The notes beneath the pieces were generated by a model. It had not been told where the DNA came from, did no database searches, and was given only the letters and a program-made list of their open reading frames with translations. Positions 17,980 to 26,543 of a DNA stretch of 52,352 nucleotides are shown here, piece after piece. The DNA is from an uncultured Pelagibacteraceae bacterium (GTDB taxonomy: Bacteria; Pseudomonadota; Alphaproteobacteria; Pelagibacterales; Pelagibacteraceae), in contig CACEPH010000003.1 of NCBI GenBank assembly GCA_902561465.1, positions 1 through 52,352 on the forward strand, written 5' to 3'. The position numbers and the translations under genes are program-made. Each line of letters starts with the position of its first letter. Positions within the stretch are counted from its first letter, which is position 1.

Positions 17980-17980
17980 T

Positions 17981-19051
17981 ATGTCTAAATTTGAAAATAA
18001 AATTATAAACGGAAATTCGTTAGAGATATTAAAAAAAATTCCTGACAAAACTTTTAATTTAATTTTTGCTGACCCGCCCTACAATTTACAAATAGGAAAA
18101 AAATTAAAAAGACCAGATGATAGTAAAGTTTACGGCGTCGATGATAAATGGGACCAATTTGAAAGTTTCAAACATTATGATGATTTCTGCAAAGATTGGC
18201 TTGGGGAATGTAAAAGAGTTTTAAAAGACAATGGTAGCATCTGGGTCATTGGATCGTATCACAATATTTTTAGGCTAGGTTTTCACTTACAAAATTTAAA
18301 CTATTGGTTATTGAACGATATAGTTTGGAGAAAAAATAATCCAATGCCGAATTTTAGAGGAACAAGATTTACTAATGCGCACGAAACTTTAATTTGGGCC
18401 TCGAAAAGCAAAAAATCAAAATACACATTTAATTATCAATCTTTGAAATGTTTAAACGATGATTTGCAAATGCGTTCAGATTGGAGTTTTCCTATATGTA
18501 GCGGAAAAGAAAGATTGAAAAAGAATGGGAAAAAAGTTCATTCTACTCAAAAACCAGAAGCCCTTTTACATAGAATTATATTAGCAACTACATATAAAGA
18601 TGATGCCATATTAGACCCATTTTTAGGCACAGGAACTACCGCAGCTGTAGCAAAGAAATTAGGTAGAAAATACTTTGGTATAGAAAAGGATAAAAAATAT
18701 TTTAAAGCTGCCAATGAAAGAATTAATAAAATTAAAGCTATTGAAGAAAGTCATTTAGATACCTTGGAAAATAATAAGTCCAAACCAAGAGTGCCTTTTG
18801 GATCATTAGTTGAATTAGGAATAATTAAGCCTGGAACTAGTATTTTTGATCAAAAGAAAAAAATTAGTGCAAAAATAATGGTGGACGGGAGTATTAAACA
18901 TAAAGAGTCAGCGGGTTCTATACATAAAGTAGCAGCTAAAATAATGGGAACTGAAAGTTACAATGGTTGGACTTACTGGTATTGTAATATTGATGGATCT
19001 ATTAAACCAATAGACAGTCTTAGACAAAGATTCCTATCTAAAAATATTTAA
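17981..19051 (+). CDS. ccrM: Cell-cycle DNA adenine methyltransferase CcrM (GANTC)
   Basis: CcrM methylates adenine in GANTC and ties gene expression to replication in Alphaproteobacteria. The 356-residue protein is a beta-class N6-adenine methylase. The catalytic DPPYNLQIG lies near residue 31 and the SAM motif DPFLGTGTTAAVAKKLGRKYFGIE near residue 212. The C-terminal 85 residues (VPFGSLVELGIIKPG to SYNGWTYWY) are the RAMA-type domain of CcrM homologues. I chose the ATG at 17981; a TTG at 17969 is in frame but falls inside an inverted repeat. It sits downstream of rnhB after a 76-base gap with two of its own target sites. Confidence 0.93.
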   Translation: MSKFENKIINGNSLEILKKIPDKTFNLIFADPPYNLQIGKKLKRPDDSKVYGVDDKWDQFESFKHYDDFCKDWLGECKRVLKDNGSIWVIGSYHNIFRLGFHLQNLNYWLLNDIVWRKNNPMPNFRGTRFTNAHETLIWASKSKKSKYTFNYQSLKCLNDDLQMRSDWSFPICSGKERLKKNGKKVHSTQKPEALLHRIILATTYKDDAILDPFLGTGTTAAVAKKLGRKYFGIEKDKKYFKAANERINKIKAIEESHLDTLENNKSKPRVPFGSLVELGIIKPGTSIFDQKKKISAKIMVDGSIKHKESAGSIHKVAAKIMGTESYNGWTYWYCNIDGSIKPIDSLRQRFLSKNI

Positions 19052-19055
19052 CTTT

Positions 19056-20186
19056 TTATTGATATATTTTACCTAAGTAATTCTGAATAAAATTTTTATT
19101 TCTTACAAGACGCTTTAAAAAAAAAATTCTCAAAATTTTTAATAAAGGATTTGCAATATGAAATCCAAAATAATTAATTTTTGATCTTTTGTTAATTAGA
19201 TTGGTTCTTTCTAGCCTTTTTTTAAAATATTTATTTTGTAGATCTTTATTATTATCGGAAATTAATTTAAAAATTTCACTTGCAGCTTCGATCGACTGCG
19301 ATGCTCCTTGAGCCATTGTTGGCAAAAAAGTATAGAAAGCATCACCAATATATAGAACATTTTTGTAAATAGATTTAATTGGTTTGCTAGATGTGTATAT
19401 AGGCCATGATTTTAATTCTCCTTGAAATAAATTAACTAAATTTTTATTTTCTTTTAAAATTGAATTTTCTAAAATAACTTTTATAGAATTGTTGTCTTCT
19501 AATTTTTTTCTAATGATGCAAACTAAATTTATTTCTTTTTGTTTATTTACTGGGTACAAAACTAGATGAGCATCAGTACCCATTATTAAAGATACATTAT
19601 TACTATTAAAATTAGAAATATCTTCAACTCTAACCTGAGATCTAATAGCAATGGCTCCATGGTAATTAGGCTTAAAAAAATTTTTTTCAATAATAGATTT
19701 CGTATTAGAAAAAACTCCATCTGAAATAATTAAATAATCAACTGTATCAGTTGATCCGTCGATGAAATGTATATTAACCTTTTCATCTATTTCTTCTACT
19801 TTATTAATTTTTTTACGAAACATTAAAGAATTAGAAAACAACTTTTCTTTTAAAAAATTAATTAAAATTGATCTTTTAATAGTAGTATATTGAATATTTT
19901 CAAAATTAAATTTGGTTAAATCTAAATCACAAATTTTATTATAATTTATAGAATAAAAGTCTAGCTTTGAAGGATGATATTTGTCATTTTTATTTAGCTG
20001 GTCAAAACCAATTTTATTTAAAGTAGAAACGCTGTTAACAGATAGTTGAATGCCGTAGCCCTCTTCTAAATTTAAAACATCTTCTTTTTCATAAACAACA
20101 AATTCAAAATTAGAATTAGTTTTAAGAAGATTTGCTAAAGTAAGTCCTCCTATGCCAGCTCCAATAATAGCTATTTTTTTTTTCAT
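19056..20186 (-). CDS. FAD-dependent aromatic monooxygenase-like protein
   Basis: A 376-residue class A flavoprotein monooxygenase (PHBH/UbiH/salicylate hydroxylase superfamily). It has the FAD-binding GAGIGGLTLANLL at the N-terminus, a DG motif in LIISDGVFSNT, and the second FAD motif YIGDAFYTFLPTMAQGASQS. It uses NAD(P)H and oxygen to hydroxylate a ring, but the substrate is not evident; a ubiquinone hydroxylase or a salicylate/kynurenine-type enzyme are options. Its ATG overlaps the mutY stop by one base (TAATG on the minus strand), so the two are translationally coupled. It sits inside an otherwise familiar ccrM-mutY neighbourhood. Confidence 0.82.
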   Translation of the reverse strand: MKKKIAIIGAGIGGLTLANLLKTNSNFEFVVYEKEDVLNLEEGYGIQLSVNSVSTLNKIGFDQLNKNDKYHPSKLDFYSINYNKICDLDLTKFNFENIQYTTIKRSILINFLKEKLFSNSLMFRKKINKVEEIDEKVNIHFIDGSTDTVDYLIISDGVFSNTKSIIEKNFFKPNYHGAIAIRSQVRVEDISNFNSNNVSLIMGTDAHLVLYPVNKQKEINLVCIIRKKLEDNNSIKVILENSILKENKNLVNLFQGELKSWPIYTSSKPIKSIYKNVLYIGDAFYTFLPTMAQGASQSIEAASEIFKLISDNNKDLQNKYFKKRLERTNLINKRSKINYFGFHIANPLLKILRIFFLKRLVRNKNFIQNYLGKIYQ

Positions 20187-21142
20187 TAATATAAATTTGA
20201 AACTTGTTTAAAAATTTTTTTTGTAAAAGATGGAATAAATTCACTGTTTTCATTCAAGTAGTACCAATTATATTTGGAGGGTATTTTTGAAGAAAATTTA
20301 TAATATAAATTAATATTTAATTTTTTATTTGATATAGAATTTTTATAATTGCATAAAAACTTCCAATTTTTAATTTTTTTAGATGTTTCTTTAACTTTGG
20401 GTAAATTAAATTTTTTCAAAAAACCTAAATTATTATTTTTGGTTAGTGCTATTTGTCTTGTATTTTTTTTTAAATAACAAAAAATGTCATAGCTTTTTAA
20501 ATGAAACTTTATATTACTTTTTGATTTAATTTTTATGCCTTGTGTATAGTATGAACAAACATTTTTAATTTTGCATTCTTCACATATTGGTTCTTGCGGC
20601 TTGCATATCAACGCTCCGAATTCCATAAGCGCTTCAGCCAAATCGCTGTTTCTTTTAGTTTTAAATAAATTTAATGCCTTCGCAGGATCTATATTAAATA
20701 TTCTAGATAAAACTCTTTTAACATTGCCATCTAATGCAATACGCGGCTGATTATAAATTAAAGCTAAAAGTATGTTTGCTGTATAATCTCCAATCCCCGG
20801 CAGTTCTTTTAATTTTATAAAATCATCAGGTATTTGACCTTTATATTTTTTAATTAGTATTTTAGAGGTTTTGTGTAAATTTTTTGCTCTACTGTAATAA
20901 CCTAGCCCCTCCCAAAGTTTTAATATTTTTGTTTCACTACTTTTGGACAGCGCTTTAAGATTCGGTATTTTTTTGACAAAATTGTTAAAATAAGGAATTA
21001 CAGTTTTAACTTGTGTTTGTTGAAGCATAAATTCGCTTAAAATTCTATAATATTGGTTTTTTTTGGAATTTTTACTTATTCGCCAAGGAAGTGTGCGTTT
21101 GTTATTATCATACCACGAAAGAATTTTTTTTGATAAATTCAT
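20186..21142 (-). CDS. mutY: A/G-specific adenine DNA glycosylase MutY
   Basis: MutY removes adenine mispaired with 8-oxoguanine. The 318-residue protein has the N-terminal WYDNNKRTLPWR, MLQQTQVKTVIPYFNNF with the catalytic Glu region, the helix-hairpin-helix LPGIGDYTANILLALIYNQP, catalytic Asp in ALDGNVKRVLSR, and the 4Fe-4S loop C-x6-C-x2-C-x5-C (CKPQEPICEECKIKNVC). A NUDIX-like C-terminal domain follows. I chose the start at 21142 (MNLSKKILSWYD). Another Met at 21157 would overlap the divergent dciA start, and the frame from 21196 runs through dciA. Confidence 0.94.
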   Translation of the reverse strand: MNLSKKILSWYDNNKRTLPWRISKNSKKNQYYRILSEFMLQQTQVKTVIPYFNNFVKKIPNLKALSKSSETKILKLWEGLGYYSRAKNLHKTSKILIKKYKGQIPDDFIKLKELPGIGDYTANILLALIYNQPRIALDGNVKRVLSRIFNIDPAKALNLFKTKRNSDLAEALMEFGALICKPQEPICEECKIKNVCSYYTQGIKIKSKSNIKFHLKSYDIFCYLKKNTRQIALTKNNNLGFLKKFNLPKVKETSKKIKNWKFLCNYKNSISNKKLNINLYYKFSSKIPSKYNWYYLNENSEFIPSFTKKIFKQVSNLY

Positions 21143-21151
21143 ATTATTTTT

Positions 21152-21634
21152 ATGCATTACAAACAAAATAATAAAGAAAGCAAAACTTACGTTCAAGGAC
21201 TAAGACCATTTGGTAATACTTTGCCACGGGGACTTAAAGGTATTTTAAAAAAAAATGGTTATAATTACTCAGAAATTATTAGCAAATGGAACATGTTGGT
21301 GGGAAAAGATATTGCTCAATATGCATACCCTAAATCAATTAAGATGAAAAAAAGAGATTCAAACGGAATGTTAGTTCTTGCAATTAAAAGAGGAGATGAA
21401 ATTAATGTTGAATACTCAAAAAAAAATATCATGGACAAGATAAATAGCTACTTTGGATACAAATTAATTAGTGAAATAAAAATAGAGACTCTTAATTCTA
21501 AAAATAAAAAGGTACAAAATAAAAATAAATTGGATAAGTTTTCTAAAAATTTTCAGGAAAAAATAGATCAAATTAAAAATAAAAATATAAAAAATTCACT
21601 TTTGCAACTTTTTAAAACTATTAAAAATGATTAA
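21152..21634 (+). CDS. dciA: DUF721/DciA-family protein (probable helicase loader)
   Basis: A 160-residue basic protein with a DUF721 core (GLKGILKKNGYNYSEIISKWNMLVG, then IAQYAYPKSIK and LVLAIKRGDEINVEYSKKNI). DUF721 proteins include DciA, which loads the DnaB helicase in bacteria lacking DnaC or DnaI. The C-terminal 50 residues are Lys/Asn-rich. It sits between mutY and a DsbA-like gene ahead of smc, as in other Alphaproteobacteria. It diverges from mutY with nine bases between the chosen starts. Its ATG at 21152 is directly followed by CAT, an alternative mutY start on the other strand. Helicase loading is inferred from the family. Confidence 0.8.
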   Translation: MHYKQNNKESKTYVQGLRPFGNTLPRGLKGILKKNGYNYSEIISKWNMLVGKDIAQYAYPKSIKMKKRDSNGMLVLAIKRGDEINVEYSKKNIMDKINSYFGYKLISEIKIETLNSKNKKVQNKNKLDKFSKNFQEKIDQIKNKNIKNSLLQLFKTIKND

Positions 21635-22250
21635 CTCGAATTTACATATAAAATTAATTTCTCTTGTTAAAATTTTAATAATTTATTTTATTTTATCTAC
21701 AAAATCATATACCGAAGATTCAAAAATTGATAAAAGCTTGGTTACCATAGGCTCGTATGACGCAACTGTAAAAATAAAAATATTTTCATCTTTAACTTGT
21801 CCTCATTGTGCAAGCTTTCATAGTGAAGTAGTGCCAGAAATAATGAAAAAATTTGTTGAAACAGGTAAAGCTCAATTAATTTTTATTGATTTTCCTTTAG
21901 ACCTGGCTGCTTTTAATGCATCAAAATTATTGCACTGTATAGATCAAAAAAAACAAATAATTTTTTTAGATACTATTTATGAAACTCAAGAAAGCTGGAC
22001 TAGTGGTTCTGGTATCGAAGATATTAATGAAAATTTAAAAAAAATTGTTAAAAATTTGGGGATAAATTCTTCTCAATTTGACAAATGCTTAATTGACGAA
22101 TCTATAAGTGATAAAATATTAAATGGCAGAATTGAAGGAAACAAAAAATATTCCATTAATTCCACACCAACTATTATAATAAACGAGAAAAAACTTGAAG
22201 GTTCTGCTAGTTTTAAAAACATAAAAAAAAGAATTGAAAAAATTATTTAA
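21627..22250 (+). CDS. DsbA-like thiol:disulfide protein
   Basis: A 207-residue exported thioredoxin-fold protein. The N-terminus is a hydrophobic signal (IKLISLVKILIIYFILS). The active site is CPHC at residues 58-61 (SLTCPHCASFHSE), and the cis-proline loop is NSTPTIIIN. It resembles the DsbA/BdbD family that forms or shuffles disulfides in the periplasm. It overlaps dciA by eight bases and ends five bases before smc, a conserved order in this class. Possible substrates include exported Cys proteins such as cytochrome assembly factors, but nothing in the sequence names one. Confidence 0.87.
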   Translation: MINSNLHIKLISLVKILIIYFILSTKSYTEDSKIDKSLVTIGSYDATVKIKIFSSLTCPHCASFHSEVVPEIMKKFVETGKAQLIFIDFPLDLAAFNASKLLHCIDQKKQIIFLDTIYETQESWTSGSGIEDINENLKKIVKNLGINSSQFDKCLIDESISDKILNGRIEGNKKYSINSTPTIIINEKKLEGSASFKNIKKRIEKII

Positions 22251-22255
22251 AAAAT

Positions 22256-24652
22256 ATGAAATTTAAAAAACTTGATCTAACCGGATTTAAATCTTTTGTA
22301 GAAAGAACATCAATTTCTATTGAAAACGGGTTAACAGGAATTGTAGGGCCCAATGGCTGCGGTAAATCAAATATAGTTGAATCTATTAGATGGTGTATGG
22401 GTGAAAGTTCTGCAAAAAGCATGAGAGGATCTGGAATGGAAGATGTAATATTTTCAGGTACAGCTAATAAAGCATCCAAGAACATAGCTGAAGTTTCTTT
22501 AACTTTAGATAATTCTGATAAAGATGGGCCCATCCAATTTAAAGAGCTAGATATAATTAATGTAAAAAGAAGAATACAAAAAGATAAGGGATCAAGATAT
22601 TTTATAAATGACAAAGAAATGAGAGCCAGGGATATCCAAACTCTTTTTGCTGATTTGTCAACTGGTGCTCATTCGCCTTCGATGATTAGCCAAGGAAGGA
22701 TCGGAGCTCTGGTTACTGCAAAACCTACAGATCGAAGAGCAATACTTGAGGAAGCTGCTGGAATTTCAGGCATTCATGTGAGAAGGCATGAATCTGAGCT
22801 TAGGCTCAATTCTGCAGAAAATAATTTAAGAAAGGCAGATGATCTAAGAAGACAACAAGAAAAACAATTAGAAAATTTAAAAAAACAAGCCGTGGATGCT
22901 TCAAAATATAAAAATATTTCTGAAGAAATAAAAAAAATAGAAGCAGGACTTTATTATATAAAGTCTAAAGAAATCGAAAAGGAAATAAATTCAACAAAAA
23001 ATATTACTGATGAATCTGATGATAAAATAAATAATTTAAAAAGTTTGATAGATGAAAAAAATAATTCCCTAGAAAAAGCTAATTTAAATCTAAAACCACT
23101 AAGAGATAAAAATATGGAAATATTATCTAAATTACAAAGACTTAATTTAGAACTCCAAAATTTAGAGGATGAAGAAAAAAGAATTAAAACAGATAAAGAT
23201 AGACTACAGAAATCTCAAGATACGCTTACAGATGATATTGAGAGAGAGAAAAATATTATTTTAGAAGCAACGTCAAATGAAAAGAGACTTAAAGAAGAAA
23301 AAAATGAATTAATTGAGATAGACTCGAAATACTACGATACAGAAAAAAAATCTAACGAAGACTTGAATGTTACAAAAAACAGATTAGCGGCCGAGATAGA
23401 CAAAGTTAAAGAGTTGGTAAATGCTCAGAAAAATGATGAAGCAATAGCTGCCCTTGATAACTTTAAAACAATCATAGAAGTATATGCAGATAGTTACAGT
23501 AAAAATCAAAATATAAAAAATGAGTCTATAAAAAGAAAAGAAAGAATTAGCACGATCGATACAGAAATAGAAAGTTGGAAAAATTTAAAATTTAATTCAG
23601 AAAAGATGTCAAATGAATTAAATGAAAGAATAAATAAGGTAAAAACTGATTTAGAAAATATAGCAAAATTACCAGAAGAAGTTGCTGAAAAGAAAGGGAT
23701 GCTTACTCAAAATACATCTGATACAGAAAATAAAAAACAAGAATTATCAAATGATCTAATTAAAGCTGAAGAAGAATATCAAACTGTAAATAAGGAATTA
23801 AGGGAAGTCGAACAACAAATGATTGTCGCTAGAGAAAATAAGGCAAGATCTGGAGCAACTTTAGAAGGTCTTGAAAATAGGAAAAAAGATCTAATAAATA
23901 CCTTAAAAAATGACCTTAACATTGAAGAAAAAGATTTATTAGAAAATTCTGATTTAAAAAACATAGAAGAATTACCTAATGTAATTGAACAAGAAGACAA
24001 ACTAGACGCAAAAAAAAATGAGAGAGAGAAACTTGGTTCGGTAAATTTAAGAGCTGATGAAGAAACTCAAATATATAAAGATGAAATTAAAAAAATGGAA
24101 AACGACAGAGAAGATTTGGTAACAGCAATATCTAAACTTAGAGCAAGTATAAACGAACTTAACCAAAAAGGTAGGGAAAGACTTTTGGATGCGTTTGAAA
24201 AAGTTAATAGTAAATTTAATGATGTGTATACAAAACTTTTTAGTGGAGGAACTGCAAAATTAGAATTTGTTGAATCTGAAGATCCTTTAGATGCGGGACT
24301 TGAACTTTTAGTAAGTCCACCTGGCAAAAGATTACAGTCTATTACATTACTGTCTGGTGGTGAACAAGCTCTAACCGCGTTATCTTTAGTGTTCGCCGTT
24401 TTTTTAACAAGCCCCGCTCCTATTTGTGTATTGGATGAAGTGGATGCTCCACTAGATGATGCAAATGTTACTAGGTTTTGCTCATTATTAGAAGAACTAA
24501 CAAAAATTACTGAAACTAAATTCATAATAATTACACACCACCCTTTGACTATGTCGAAAATGGACAGATTGTATGGAGTGACTATGCCAGAAAAAGGTAT
24601 AAGCCAATTAGTCTCTGTAGATTTAGAAAAAGCAGAAGAATTAGTTGCATAA
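22256..24652 (+). CDS. smc: Chromosome segregation ATPase SMC (short form, no visible hinge)
   Basis: SMC organises and segregates the chromosome as an ATP-driven dimer. The 798-residue protein has an N-terminal head with Walker A GPNGCGKSNIVESI (residues 31-44) and a C-terminal head with signature LLSGGEQALTAL (near 700) and Walker B PICVLDEVDAPLDDAN (near 722). Between them lies charged coiled coil from about 165 to 650. Bacterial SMCs are usually near 1,150-1,200 residues with a globular Gly-rich hinge in the middle. Here the middle (about 380-430, around NDEAIAALDNFKTIIEVYAD) looks helical and I can find no hinge. It sits between the dsbA-like gene and atpI. No scpA or scpB is in the window. 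Confidence 0.9.
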   Translation: MKFKKLDLTGFKSFVERTSISIENGLTGIVGPNGCGKSNIVESIRWCMGESSAKSMRGSGMEDVIFSGTANKASKNIAEVSLTLDNSDKDGPIQFKELDIINVKRRIQKDKGSRYFINDKEMRARDIQTLFADLSTGAHSPSMISQGRIGALVTAKPTDRRAILEEAAGISGIHVRRHESELRLNSAENNLRKADDLRRQQEKQLENLKKQAVDASKYKNISEEIKKIEAGLYYIKSKEIEKEINSTKNITDESDDKINNLKSLIDEKNNSLEKANLNLKPLRDKNMEILSKLQRLNLELQNLEDEEKRIKTDKDRLQKSQDTLTDDIEREKNIILEATSNEKRLKEEKNELIEIDSKYYDTEKKSNEDLNVTKNRLAAEIDKVKELVNAQKNDEAIAALDNFKTIIEVYADSYSKNQNIKNESIKRKERISTIDTEIESWKNLKFNSEKMSNELNERINKVKTDLENIAKLPEEVAEKKGMLTQNTSDTENKKQELSNDLIKAEEEYQTVNKELREVEQQMIVARENKARSGATLEGLENRKKDLINTLKNDLNIEEKDLLENSDLKNIEELPNVIEQEDKLDAKKNEREKLGSVNLRADEETQIYKDEIKKMENDREDLVTAISKLRASINELNQKGRERLLDAFEKVNSKFNDVYTKLFSGGTAKLEFVESEDPLDAGLELLVSPPGKRLQSITLLSGGEQALTALSLVFAVFLTSPAPICVLDEVDAPLDDANVTRFCSLLEELTKITETKFIIITHHPLTMSKMDRLYGVTMPEKGISQLVSVDLEKAEELVA

Positions 24653-24666
24653 ATAATTAAAAGATA

Positions 24667-24951
24667 ATGAAAAAAATTAAGGAAATTACAACTCGCCTAG
24701 AAATTGCAAAAAAAAATATTAACAATAATCAAAAAAATGATAAGAGTTCAAATGCCGCATCTTTGGGCAAAGCTTTGAAAATTAGTACCGAATTAGTTGC
24801 TGCTGTATTTGTAGGTTCAACAATAGGGTTTCTTTTGGACAATTGGTTTGATACTAAACCGCTGTTAACAATTTGTTTTTTTTTTATAGGCGTAGCTGCT
24901 GGTATATTAAATGTATTTAAATCAGCAAAAAAAATGCATAAAAAAATATAA
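24667..24951 (+). CDS. atpI: ATP synthase-associated protein AtpI/AtpZ family
   Basis: A 94-residue protein with a charged N-terminus and two membrane helices (ISTELVAAVFVGSTIGFLLD and LLTICFFFIGVAAGILNVF). AtpI helps assemble the c-ring and may aid Mg2+ uptake. It is the first gene of the F0 operon, starting 14 bases after smc and ending 21 bases before atpB. Position and topology make the call; the sequence itself is weakly conserved across the family. Confidence 0.85.
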   Translation: MKKIKEITTRLEIAKKNINNNQKNDKSSNAASLGKALKISTELVAAVFVGSTIGFLLDNWFDTKPLLTICFFFIGVAAGILNVFKSAKKMHKKI

Positions 24952-24972
24952 AAAGAAAGATAAGGAAATAAA

Positions 24973-25707
24973 ATGGCCACTAACCCTATGCACCAATTTG
25001 AGGTTTATAAAATCGGACCTGAAATAAATTTAGGTGGCATAAATCTTTCATTTACAAACTCTAGCCTTTTCATGGTGATAAGTTCAGCATTAATTTTATT
25101 ATTATTATTTTTTGGAACTAAAAGAAAATCATTGGTGCCTTCAAAAATACAGTTAGTAACTGAAATGAGCTATACATTTATTGCAAAAATGATTAATGAC
25201 ACGGCCGGTTCAAATGCTAAAACTTTTTTCCCATTTATATTTACTTTATTCATGTTTGTTTTATTTTCCAACATGGTAGGAATGCTGCCATATTCATTTA
25301 CAGTAACAAGTCACATTATTGTTACTTTTGTCCTAGCAGCAATGGTATTTATAGGCGTAACTATTCTGGGTTTTGTAAAACACGGAATTAAATACTTAGA
25401 ACTTTTTGTTCCAAAGGGTGTGCCCATGGCTCTTTTACCATTAATAATTATTATTGAAATCATATCTTATTTGAGTAGACCGGTTAGTTTATCTGTACGA
25501 CTATTTGCAAACATGATGGCTGGCCATACAATGCTAAAAGTATTCGGTGGATTTGTGATAAGTTTAGGATTGTTAGGTGGCTGGTTGCCACTAGGTTTCT
25601 CTGTTGCACTTACCGGGCTTGAGATACTTGTTGCTTTTCTTCAAGCATACGTTTTTGCAATTTTAACATGCATTTATTTAAATGATGCATTAAATTTACA
25701 CCATTAA
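24973..25707 (+). CDS. atpB: ATP synthase F0 subunit a
   Basis: Subunit a forms the proton half-channels against the c-ring. The 244-residue protein is strongly hydrophobic. The essential arginine lies in SLSVRLFANMMAGHTMLKV, and the last helix carries EILVAFLQAYVFAILTCIYL, both conserved. It follows atpI in the usual alphaproteobacterial F0 order (I, a, c, b', b). AAGGAA lies just upstream of the ATG. Confidence 0.96.
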   Translation: MATNPMHQFEVYKIGPEINLGGINLSFTNSSLFMVISSALILLLLFFGTKRKSLVPSKIQLVTEMSYTFIAKMINDTAGSNAKTFFPFIFTLFMFVLFSNMVGMLPYSFTVTSHIIVTFVLAAMVFIGVTILGFVKHGIKYLELFVPKGVPMALLPLIIIIEIISYLSRPVSLSVRLFANMMAGHTMLKVFGGFVISLGLLGGWLPLGFSVALTGLEILVAFLQAYVFAILTCIYLNDALNLHH

Positions 25708-25709
25708 CA

Positions 25710-25716
25710 AAGGAGG
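25710..25716 (+). promoter_or_regulatory. Consensus ribosome binding site of atpE
   Basis: AAGGAGG lies four bases before the atpE ATG at 25721 and is the most complete Shine-Dalgarno sequence I noticed in this window, where most genes have weak or no such sites. It fits the need for many c subunits per complex compared with one a subunit from the same mRNA. Confidence 0.7.
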
Positions 25717-25720
25717 AAAA

Positions 25721-25948
25721 ATGGAGTTAGAAGCAGCTAAAATGATAGGAGCAGGCCTTGCAGCAATTGCATTAGCAGGAGCTGGTGTTGGTATTGGTCT
25801 TATCTTTGGAAATTATTTGTCTGGAGCAATGAGAAATCCATCTGCAGCACAAAAACAATTTCCAAACTTACTTTTGGGATTTGCTTTAGCAGAAGCTACT
25901 GGTTTATTTGGTTTGGTAGTTGCGCTAATAATTTTATTTGCGTTTTAA
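25721..25948 (+). CDS. atpE: ATP synthase F0 subunit c
   Basis: A 75-residue hairpin of two membrane helices that forms the rotating ring. The first helix is Gly/Ala-rich (AGAGVGIGLIFGNYL). The polar loop is RNPSAAQKQF. The ion-binding Glu sits in GFALAEATGLFGLVVAL. The Gln usually needed for Na+ binding in helix 1 is absent, which points to H+ as the coupling ion. It has the strongest ribosome binding site of the operon, in keeping with its high copy number per complex. Confidence 0.96.
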   Translation: MELEAAKMIGAGLAAIALAGAGVGIGLIFGNYLSGAMRNPSAAQKQFPNLLLGFALAEATGLFGLVVALIILFAF

Positions 25949-25964
25949 CAAATAAAGTTTTGGT

Positions 25965-26543
25965 ATGAAAAATTTATGCTTTGCCCTAGGCATTGCTTCT
26001 TTCTTTTTTGTAAGTAACTCTTACGGATCGGAAGCGGGAATGCCTCAACTTAATCCAGAGTTTTGGACATCACAAATATTTTGGTTAATACTTGTTTTTT
26101 CAATTTTATATTTGATCATTTGGAAAGTTTTTTTGCCAAAAATTACTTATAGTATTGAAAATAGAAAATCTAGAGTAGTAAATGATTTAGATGAGGCACA
26201 AAAACTCAAGGAAAGTGCTGAAAAAAAACTTAAAGAATATAATCAAATAATTGAAAATTCAAAAAAAGAAGCAAAAAAAATAATTGATGATGGCATAAAA
26301 AAACTTGATCGAGATATTGAAAATAAAAAACAAAAATTTAATACTGAAATTGAAAAAGAACTTGCTAATGTTGAAAAGGAAATTAAAGAACTAAAAAAAT
26401 CTTCTATATCAAATATAAACAAAATAGCTGCTGAAACTTCATCAGAAATAATACAGCAAATAATTGGAACTGATGTTAATAAAAGCAACGTTACTGCTAT
26501 TGTAGATGACATTTTAAAGAAAAATTTAGGTAAATATATATGA
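25965..26543 (+). CDS. atpF': ATP synthase F0 subunit b'
   Basis: A 192-residue peripheral-stalk subunit. After a short hydrophobic leader (NLCFALGIASFFFVSN) comes the membrane helix (SQIFWLILVFSILYLIIWKVFLPKI) preceded by the b-type motif NPEFW. A long charged coiled coil forms the rest. b' paired with b forms the stator in photosynthetic bacteria and Alphaproteobacteria. It is placed between c and b and overlaps atpF by four bases. Which of the two is b' is decided by order and by the longer N-terminus. Confidence 0.9.
   Translation: MKNLCFALGIASFFFVSNSYGSEAGMPQLNPEFWTSQIFWLILVFSILYLIIWKVFLPKITYSIENRKSRVVNDLDEAQKLKESAEKKLKEYNQIIENSKKEAKKIIDDGIKKLDRDIENKKQKFNTEIEKELANVEKEIKELKKSSISNINKIAAETSSEIIQQIIGTDVNKSNVTAIVDDILKKNLGKYI

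Noticed and set aside
24067-24525. Minus-strand open frame inside smc
   Set aside because: It is antisense to the conserved SMC ATPase head, Ser/Leu-rich, and resembles no protein family.
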